A stretch of DNA of 64,000 nt from Aristolochia californica (taxonomy: Eukaryota; Streptophyta; Magnoliopsida; Piperales; Aristolochiaceae). Made by a program: the position numbers and the translations under genes. Below the pieces are notes generated by a model. That model made no database searches. It was not told where the DNA came from and worked only from the letters and a program-made list of their open reading frames with translations. Position 1 is the stretch's first letter; every line of letters begins with the position of its first letter. The stretch covers positions 3,474,501 to 3,538,500 of the forward strand of contig JARWKL010000011.1 of NCBI GenBank assembly GCA_029961685.1, given 5' to 3'. This document shows, piece by piece, positions 56,073 to 64,000 of this stretch.

Positions 56073-56716
56073 TTAGATATTGAAGTGCTCAAATAATACT
56101 TTGATAATATGTTGGATTAGAATTAGATGAACTTGGAAATGAATTCTTGCGTTAGCTGCAAGAGGTGTTGAAGCTGTTGTACGGGAATCCATACAAGCAC
56201 TATGTAAGATATATTTTAAATATAGAGTTTGTGTGAGATATAGGCTGTTGGAAGTTCGATGAAGTTGTCTTCCTAAGAAAACATCTAGAGAACCTAGACT
56301 CTTAACTGAAAAAGTATCATGTAGTGTTTTCAAAATGTTAATGAGTGATGAGTGAAAACAAAACAAGGATGGATCTGCTTTACTTGTTTGAAAACCAAAG
56401 TAAAAGATCACTAAACCGAGCATACCAAGTGCTCGGTGTTTGTTCAAGACCATAAATTGTTTTTTTTTTTTTTTTTTTTAGCCAACAATCATTGTTTCGA
56501 AAGTTTGTTTTCAAAACTGGGGCTTTGATGCATATACACTTTCTCTTGGAGAGATCCATGAAGGAAGACGTTACTAACATCATATTGATGTAAAGACCAA
56601 TTATAGTATAGGTGTAGGGTAACTACTAAAATTGTTTGAGAACGTACCACAGGACTAAAGGTTTGACCATAGTCTATTCCTGGGGATCGATGATGTCCTT
56701 TAGCTACAAGTCGCAC
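56073..56716 (-). pseudogene. Copia reverse transcriptase part
   Basis: Two overlapping frames: MRLVAKGHHRSPGIDYGQTF, then YDVSNVFLHGSLQEKVYMHQ (56716-56489); then YGLEQTPSTWYARFSDLLL; then SLGSLDVFLGRQLHRTSNSL (56453-56073). An A run (plus-strand T, 56459-56479) sits in the YGLEQT region and shifts the frame. The YVDD catalytic box is not readable. Confidence 0.8.
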
Positions 56717-58708
56717 TTTATATTTATGGATAGTGTCATTTATGTGTTATATTTTGTTCAAAATAATCATCGAGATCCGATAAAATGCATATTGGATTGT
56801 TTAGGAATATGTTCCTTAGTGTCATTTCGCTGAAGAGCAGTATAAGAGCGAGTTTGTAAGATGTAGGCTCAGATGAATATGTGATTATATGAGCTTGGAG
56901 AGAAGGGCCAAAAACCTTACTTTGTTCACTGGTCATCATAGGATGATGATTCAGTTGCAAAGTTTGAGATGTAAGGGAGAAGGAGAAGGTGGTTAAATAG
57001 GAAGAACAATTTCAATATGACCCAAAGGTGGTGAGGGTTGGGAAGAAGAGGTTGGACTAGACAATTTGTATTTGGTGAAATTGTACTTTGTGAGAAGGGT
57101 GATGGGTTTAGAGTACAAATGTCATGAGAATTCAAAGAGGAAGGAATAGAAAAAAGGTTGTGGTGGTATGGTGTCTAATGATTTTATAAAATAACTAATA
57201 CTAAGAGTTGAAGGGTATATAATATTGAGTTTAATAGGTGAGATATATGGAAAACATGATTTGTCAAAAACAATATAGTGAGTAATAAAAAACTTGTTGA
57301 GGGTGGGCAACAACTTTGATACCATTTATAAGAACCATGAACTCCGAGGAAAACACAAGATAGAGATCAAAGTTCAAATTTATTTTTGTTATAGGGACAT
57401 TAGGAAGGAAAGTATAGACAATCAAAACAATGAAGGCCAGCGTAAATGGGAGAGTTGATAAACAATAAGGAGTAAGGAGTTTTACCTTGTAGGGTTAATT
57501 AGGAAGTCGATTAATTAGATAAATGATAGTTTGAAAAGCTTCAACCCAAAAAATAGTGGAAACATTGCTTTCATATAACATAGCGAATCAAGTTTCAACT
57601 ATATGGCTATGCTTGCTTTTCGTTACTCCATTTTGGTTCAGAGTGTATGGCCAAGAGAGATGATGAAGAATTCCATTTTGAGCTAAATAACCCTTAAAGA
57701 GGTAATCGAGTTTGTTTCACTATTCAGAAACTAACACAATTTTCTAATGATGAATTCAAGTGAAGGAGATTTAAGTCTAATTAAAGCTGAAGTTTAGGAG
57801 GAGGATGGATGTGTAAGCCTACAATGCCACAACTTGGATTGGAACTCTTTTATAACTATTAGGGATTTTTCTTCTTGAGGAAAATTATAAAATCTATTAA
57901 TATTGTCTTGTTGGCTTGAGTTATTCCATTCCGAGAGCCCTTCACATGAAAACAATTAGGGGGAAATTTCAAATACCGTTATTACCTTTAGTAAAACTTG
58001 ACACTGAAGTAAGTGTTTTTCTTTTTAATTTGAGGCAATAACAGGGCATTATTGAGACAAAATGAACCAATAGAACATCACCATTGTCTTTCCCTTTCGC
58101 TGCATTAGAAAGAATGTTACTATCTCCTACTCAGACTTTTTCTGAACCAACATAAGGAGATATTTTAGAAACAAACTAGATTGTTTGTCATGTGAGCAAT
58201 AGCACTAGTGTCAGAGAACCACTCTGAGTCCTCCTTTGCTTCAGAAATGGAAAGAGCTACTAAAGCATTGGGAATATTTTTGGTATTGATAATTTTGGTT
58301 GAAACAATATCAACATATTTTAGCGATATGATTTGGTTTCTAACAAATTTGGGTATTGTGGACCATTGGATGGAGGGGCAAATGATTGTTACTTTTTTTG
58401 CTGAAAGGAATGGATTTATTCTTGCCTGATTGGTTGAAGTTTAAGTACTTAGAAGACTTACTAAGGATTGATTCAACAATCAATTTTTGTTCTTGTTTCT
58501 CGATGACTTGTTGATTGGATTTTGGTTTGTGACCATAGTTGAGAAAGAATGCCTAAATGTCTAGTTGATCTGAAAGTCATGAGTTTGGAGTATTGGCAAA
58601 ATTTTTCTATATGTTGGAAGTGGAGGACAAGCAACCATGCCTTATATGGGGCGTTTAGGTCATGGAGAAGCCAAAAAGTTTTGTCTTCTGCTAAAATGGG
58701 ACTTTTGT

Positions 58709-59470
58709 TGGCCTAGGTGGTTTCTCAAGAAGGGAAGTGAATTGAGATTATAAATTAAAATTTTAACTAAGTTAAGCGTTCATATAAGTTGTGAGCAATT
58801 AAACGTGTAATCTCAATGTGAAAATAGAAGTAATATGGATAAAAACATTTAACACACATGCATATAGATATACCCCTATTGGTAGTCACCACCCAAGAAC
58901 CCTTGCTTGGGAAATTTCCACTATGTGCTACAATAGCTAGAAATTACAAAGAGTTTTCAACACTCTTAAGCCACATGTTGTCTCAATTACACGATTTCTA
59001 ATCTCCCAAGATATTTAATACAAAAGGACTAGATTTCGGCTCTAGTCAAGCACTCCCCTTCTAGATTATTGGTTCTAGAAACTAACTCCTCTAGCTCTCT
59101 AGGTATTAGAGACCCTACAAAAGAAGAAATGTAAATATAAAGGTAGAATAAAAACTTACAATTTCTTCTTAATATGGGAAACAACCCTACTCCAAATGAG
59201 ATCTAAAATTACATACGTTTAAGCAATAATAATTGAAGTAAGGAGTTTGACGGAACTGAGTATGCATTGGAAATTTTGAGAGAAGTAGGAAGATTTGAGA
59301 AAATGAAGGATTTTTTCTCAAAGAGGGTAAAATTGGAACTTTGATGCTCAAATTATTTTTGCAGAGTTTGGGTATGCAAGTAAAAGCTCAACCCTTTGTC
59401 CTCAAGATGTTTGGAGGTGGTATTTATAAGTTTCCCCTTCAAACTAGTCTTTTTTTCCCAATGCTAATGT
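58709..59470. repeat. Dispersed repeat family R1, copy C
   Basis: TTGGCCTAGGTGGTTTCTC at 58712, AGTCACCACCCAAGAACCC at about 58882 and TTTGGAGGTGGTATTTATAAG at about 59409 follow the order seen in copies A and B. It splits the gag of the copia relic, so R1 behaves as a mobile element. No coding capacity. Confidence 0.65.
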
Positions 59471-60260
59471 TTAGAATTGACATTCAAAGCATGAGAGAAG
59501 TCGATCCTAATTGATTCTAACATGTTTTAATGATGGATATGGATGCATAAAACATGTTGAAGATGATGTAAGTGTTTCACAACAATAATCTACAAAGTCA
59601 TTTTGCTTTTTGTCTAGACCTGGCAACTTGACAGATCAACCTTTTTGTCTTGAGCTTACCATAATCCACATAATGTAGATGCTGGAAGGATTTGTGTCTA
59701 ATCACACGGATAACACCGTTTTAGCTCAATTTCAAACTATCTATTTTGTTATCATGAAAATGATAAAAACCAACATGATTTTACCATAGGTCTAAAACTT
59801 TGTATTGCTACTAAAGGGTCACATACTCCTCTGGATTTGGCAACATAATTATTTAATATCTGATCATTGGCCTTCTGCATAGTTTGCAATATTTGGTAGA
59901 GGTACATTTGACCAACTTTTCTCTGGTTAGCAAAGATGGTTTTACACTTCTATCACACATCTCTTGTAGTTGTTAGTCCAAACACAATAAATAACCACTT
60001 CAATCATTGTGGCATTGAATCAACTAACAAACAATTGATCTTTATGTTCCCATTATTCAAATGATGGATTTATCATGGAAGGGTTAGAGTTATTATTGAG
60101 AATTTGGGCTAGATATAAAATAGTTCCATCAATGAATGCCATAAGGCATTGAGATTTTAACACTAGAATCCATTGACTTCTCTATATGACATAGTTATTG
60201 ATGAAAGTTTTAACTCAGATAAGAGCAATAATAAAATGTAATTGCCATGAGAGGTGGATT

Positions 60261-61180
60261 TGGTGCGTTAACGTAACTTCGATATTCATGAAGGCTAGAG
60301 AGAAGAGAAAATATCGATGGAGAGACAAAAATAAGAGAAATTGACAACATAAATATTATAACATTGAAAATATAATGAAATATAAGACAACAAAACATGC
60401 ATCTCAATAACAAGGATAAATACGAAAATATTAAATATAAAAAATATATAGAATATAAAAATTATTGAATAGAAAACTAAAAGCAAACATAAGATAGAAG
60501 AAACAAGAAAAGGGGCAGACAAAGATTACTCAAGAAAATAATGAAAAATATATACCAGAGAAAACTAATGATCACCAACAAAAGAATTCCAATAAAATTT
60601 TTCTTTGTAACCTCATCTTCTATTTCAGGTTTCTCCACTATATGAAAGAAATATTATACAAAAAATTAGAATAAAATAAAAAGATTGGACATAAAATATA
60701 TTAAACACAACATACAATAAAACATAAAAAAATAAAAAATATACAAAAATAATATACATTTTAAAAGTAAAATAATATATCTATAAACAATAAAAAAATA
60801 AATATTAAAAATAGACTAAAATAAAAATTGATTAAACATGAAATAAAAAAATATTATATGGATAAAAATCGAGAAAAGGGAAATAGACAAAAAGAAGATT
60901 AATTAATAAAAATAAATTTAAATCAAATAAATAATATAATAAAATTACATATTCAAAAATATTATAAATATTAAAAATTAAATAGAAAATATATTAAAAT
61001 AGAAAATTGATTAAATCGAAAAGGAAAATAAAACATAAGATAGAAAAAAATTGAATGAAAAAGGGAAAAAAATATTACACAAAAAAAATTGAAAAGTATG
61101 CAATATTAATGAGGAAAACATATTTGATAAGAAGTATTTTGAAAAGTATATTGTAATTAATTTTACATAATTAAAAGTCA
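60261..61180. other. Very AT-rich low-complexity region
   Basis: Long run of AATAAAATA, ATATTAAAAATA-type words without stable period. No gene. It may be a decayed LTR or leader of the copia relic plus simple sequence. Confidence 0.5.
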
Positions 61181-61980
61181 ATGTGACACAAGAGAGTCTC
61201 TTACCTATCTCGATATTTGTTGTGCATGAAGATGGGGAACAACAAAGTAAGAGGAAGTGGACGCTTTTGTTGTATCACCTCCTCTTTATAAGAAAGATAG
61301 CTTCATCCAAGAAGAGAAGGAAAGACAATCCCACCTCAAGAACAAAAAGGAAAAAGGATATAAAGGTGATGATAGAGTTCTCTGGAAAATAAAGGGGGGC
61401 TACATAAGTACCTCTTCATATCAATTAAAAAATAAAGTATAAGATAAGAAGAGATTCAATAAACATAAGCAAGGAAACAAAAAAAATGAACTTACTTATG
61501 GAAGCAAAGACAAGAAGAGGGAAAAGAGAAATAAAGCTAAAAAAGAAGAAGAAGACAACGAAAAAGAAAAGATAAAATCATCTTATTTATTAATTTTTTA
61601 ATCAAAATACAGAAAATTAATTTTTTTTATCAAAATTATCATTATATAAATATAATTAAATTAATTTATTATGTCAAATATATCATTTAAATTATTTATA
61701 TTAATAATAGTTTCTATTTGGAAACGAAGGAAATAGTGTTATACAGGAAGATAGTATTTTCTGCCAAATAGCTTTAATCTTTTCCCATGTATTTTCTCCA
61801 AGTGAACTTTTAAATTCCCAAGGAAAATTTTGATTTTCCCAACAAATAATGAAATTCTCTAGGAGAAGTATTTCAATCAATAGATTTCAATTCGCTAGCA
61901 GAAATATTTGTTTACAAAAATAATTTTTCCTATTTTGTACCTATTGTACCAATTTCACTTAAAACTATATATTCGTTATC
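61181..61980. other. AT-rich intergenic DNA, nothing recognised
   Basis: Only small lysine-rich chance ORFs. Confidence 0.4.
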
Positions 61981-61984
61981 ACGA

Positions 61985-62260
61985 GTATTGAGTTTACATA
62001 AAACTTAATATTTATTATTTCGGGAACCGATTTTAGAGTTGGTATCACTGATATTGATTTCCAAATTAAAAAAAAAAATACATGATTTAGAATCAATATG
62101 AAACTCGATATCTTAGGCATCGAGTTTCACATTAAACCTCAATGTCAACATCGCAGGTATCGAGTTTAAAATTTCATATTGAAGTCGATATCTTGGGTAT
62201 CGAGTTTAAAATTATATATCGAAGATGGTATTCTGAATACCAAGTTTAAAGTCGGTGTAA
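61985..62260. repeat. 40-bp degenerate tandem repeat (at least 4 units)
   Basis: ATCGAGTTT occurs at 62119, 62159 and 62199 with a variant (ACCAAGTTT) at 62239, exactly 40 bp apart. Weaker variants (ATTGAGTTT at 61987, ACCGATTTT at 62026) extend the array to the left. Units also share GATATCTTGGG. Confidence 0.8.
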
Positions 62261-62913
62261 GTGATACAAACTTTAAAAAAAAAAAAATTCTTAAAAATTG
62301 TGATTGGAATTATGCCATGTCATTGATACAAGGTGGTCTTGACCTATGACCAAATTCGACAAAAAAAAATGTCTTTATGTTGCATTATTTTGTTATTTGC
62401 ACTATTTCATGTTATTTTATTAATTTCAGTAAAAGTGAGAAGAAGAATTCACCAAAAGATGAAGGCCATCCTTTCTTCTTCTTCATTTTTAATCTCAAAC
62501 ACAGTATTCAATTACCGGAGTCTAAAAGGTTGAATCCGGGATTCTCTCCACGACTACGAGTGGCCAGGTGCAAAGATTTGCTTGACTGCAGTCCCCTTTC
62601 TTGTTATTCTAAAGCTAAAACTGCTTTGAACGAGGACAACGAATTTAATTTGGACCAGAAGAAGAAAAAAATGCGAAAAATAGAGGCAGAAAATAATAGA
62701 TAAGTAGAATACATCAGAAAATATCAGACAAGAGTTACCTAATCCAGAGGACTTGGACCGCTTATTACAGATGGTGGATCTGTTCGAAACAAATGCGTCA
62801 AATACTGTCAAAAATCTTGAACAGGACGTAATAAAATGGTACGAAATTTAGATCTTCAGTACTGGTAGGAAAGTAAAGCAACAAAACAAATGGTTTTACA
62901 GTGGCTTGCTACG
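62261..62913. other. 3' flank of the minus-strand ERF gene
   Basis: No coding family seen. The ERF 3' UTR should lie in the right part. ORFs here (62333-62703) look like chance. Confidence 0.4.
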
Positions 62914-63432
62914 TTAATGGCGTTTGTGACCTTCGTCGTCATCTTCAATAGAAAGAAGCTCATCCATCAACTCATTGTCCTCGTACTCGATTTCGAAAAC
63001 CGGCTTCGTGTGATATCCACTCTCCTGCACCGTCTCTGCTCGAGCAGATGCAGAAGAAGAAGACGACGATGACGACTGCAATTGGTTCCCAGAAGTGCTA
63101 GACGAGGAAGAAGACATTCCGACCGAAAACGCAGATGAATAGGATGAGGGAGGAGGAGGTGAGTCTGGGGTTAGATAGAAATGTTCGTTAGGGAAGTTGA
63201 GAATCGCCTGCGGACCTCGCATCTTGTAAGCAGCCCGATCGTAGGCTCTTGCCGCCTCCTCCGGCGTACCGAACGTTCCTAGCCAAATCCGACCACCTTG
63301 CCGACTCGGGTCTCGAATCTCGGCGGCGAATTTTCCCCACGGCCGTTTCCGAACCCCTCGATAATTTCTCTCTTCCTTAGCCTTTCCTCCTCTCTGCATC
63401 GAAGCCTCTGCTTGTGAGCTACCATCAGCCAT
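62914..63432 (-). CDS. AP2/ERF transcription factor, EDLL-motif type
   Basis: Encodes 172 aa in one exon from the ATG at 63432 ([11 protein letters not shown]) to a TAA. One AP2/ERF domain at about residues 24-81: [18 protein letters not shown], then [20 protein letters not shown] and [15 protein letters not shown], with the ERF-type Ala and Asp in place. A Pro stretch (PPPPSS) and long Ser runs (about 95-130) follow. The C-terminus [20 protein letters not shown] is a close variant of the EDLL activation motif, placing it in group IX like the gene at 53481. It should bind GCC-box promoters in the nucleus. It is convergent with the other ERF, 9 kb away. The domain is fully open, so it looks functional. 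Confidence 0.95.
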   Translation of the reverse strand: MADGSSQAEASMQRGGKAKEERNYRGVRKRPWGKFAAEIRDPSRQGGRIWLGTFGTPEEAARAYDRAAYKMRGPQAILNFPNEHFYLTPDSPPPPSSYSSAFSVGMSSSSSSTSGNQLQSSSSSSSSASARAETVQESGYHTKPVFEIEYEDNELMDELLSIEDDDEGHKRH

Positions 63433-63475
63433 TGTGTCCCAGAGTTGGCGATCGAAGGCTAGCTTCTGGTAAGGG

Positions 63476-63486
63476 TACTTTTTATG
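63476..63486 (-). promoter_or_regulatory. Putative TATA box of the minus-strand ERF gene
   Basis: The minus strand reads CATAAAAAG about 45-55 bp upstream of the ATG at 63432. It would imply a very short 5' UTR, so it is only a candidate. Confidence 0.35.
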
Positions 63487-64000
63487 CCATGCAGATGCGG
63501 CACGTTCTGGCGACTAAATACTGAAAAGCATTTAAACTCCTTTAAACGGTCAGGTCTGACGGTTGGAATACATCTCCTTGGATCGGAGGGAGTGGAGGAG
63601 GCTTTCATGGCAAATTCCTGCAGATGCTGCATTCGACGTCATTGACTCGAAAGAAAGCATTTGATAATCATATTTGAGAGATTCTTGAACGAAATCAAAC
63701 CTCTGTGGGCGAAGGTTTGTCAACTTTGACGGAAAATATAGGCTATAGAGAAATTGCCACGTAGAGAAACTCAATTTGACCTAATTGAGAACTTTCGAGA
63801 AGGAATTGATAGTGGGTATTTTCGGACTCCTGAGAGTCCTAGATGACGGCCAATCATTCGAAGTTTGAGGGGCCCAACTATATGTTATCCAAATATGTAT
63901 GTGCTTTATATTAGTCATTAGTGACTTGTGAGTAGAAAGCCCTATCAATTTAAGCTTCCATATGCTTAATAAATATGTATCTTTGTTAGATTAATTCTTT
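63487..64000. other. Upstream flank of the minus-strand ERF gene
   Basis: No recognised gene. A 74-codon minus-strand frame (63774-63550) has no family similarity. Confidence 0.4.

Larger units (their letters stand above)
55135..60260 (-). mobile_element. Degenerate copia retrotransposon, minus strand
   Basis: From high to low coordinates: gag at about 60250-59800 (MAFIDGTILYLAQILNN, then WEHKDQLFVS-stop-FNATMIEV), an R1 repeat inserted at 58709 to about 59470, protease at about 58240 (WFSDTSAIAHMTNN; DTGA-type motif altered to DTSA), integrase at about 57700-57560 (NQNGVTKSKHSHIVET), RT at 56716-56073 (LVAKGHHRSPGIDYGQTFSPV, then YGLEQTPSTWY), RNase H at 56045-55440 (YMHSPIDFYFTLIKHIIRYL; end KLNVHS-like). 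No LTR pair could be placed. Stops throughout; old. Confidence 0.82.

Noticed and set aside
63550..63774. 74-codon minus-strand ORF upstream of the ERF gene
   Set aside because: No recognised domain and no support beyond openness.

Overview
This is nuclear DNA of a flowering plant. The evidence is the intron-exon gene structure with GT-AG splice sites, a gene for the chloroplast import protein TIC110, two plant-specific AP2/ERF transcription factor genes, a DUF247 gene, and many plant LTR retrotransposons with the usual TGGTATCAGAGC-type primer-binding site. The species cannot be named from the sequence. The heavy retroelement load inside introns and between genes suggests a mid-size to large genome.

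Layout. 0-6.7 kb: broken Ty1/copia elements on both strands plus LTRs. 6.7-10.4 kb: non-coding repeats (a 171-bp tandem duplication, a 65-bp minisatellite, a CTCGAG-rich hAT-like element end). 10.4-12.0 kb (minus): intact single-exon DUF247 gene of 508 codons. 13.05-36.96 kb (minus): complete TIC110 gene. I resolved 15 exons whose phases all agree and which sum to 3084 nt (1027 aa). Two introns hold most of its 24 kb. Intron 13 (6.9 kb) carries a copia element. Intron 11 (8.8 kb) carries a three-layer nest: a copia element with a GTTCC target-site duplication, in it a non-autonomous LTR element with a CTATG duplication, and in that an L1-type LINE. 37-40.7 kb: AT-rich intergenic DNA. 40.7-41.2 kb: a young Cassandra TRIM element with 5S-rRNA-like LTRs and a GAACA duplication. 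41.6-43.9 kb: non-autonomous LTR element interrupted by a solo LTR, then a copia gag relic. 44.4-47 kb: Ty3/gypsy gag-protease relic. 47.1-49.0 kb: hAT-like element with an 8-bp duplication. 50.0-51.1 kb: a short LTR element whose interior carries a 42-bp x5 repeat. 51.75-52.2 kb: solo LTR. 53.5-53.9 kb (plus) and 62.9-63.4 kb (minus): two intact ERF genes of the EDLL-motif type, facing each other across a decayed minus-strand copia element (55.1-60.3 kb) and AT-rich DNA.

Four host genes look intact: the DUF247 gene, TIC110 and two ERF genes. Nearly everything else recognisable is retroelement-derived and broken by stops or frameshifts. I found no CRISPR array, tRNA gene, full rRNA gene or bacterial-type operon. 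The strongest signals for follow-up are the nested insertions in TIC110 introns, the Cassandra element together with a 5S-less relative at 52.6 kb, and the short LTR element with the 14-codon repeat.
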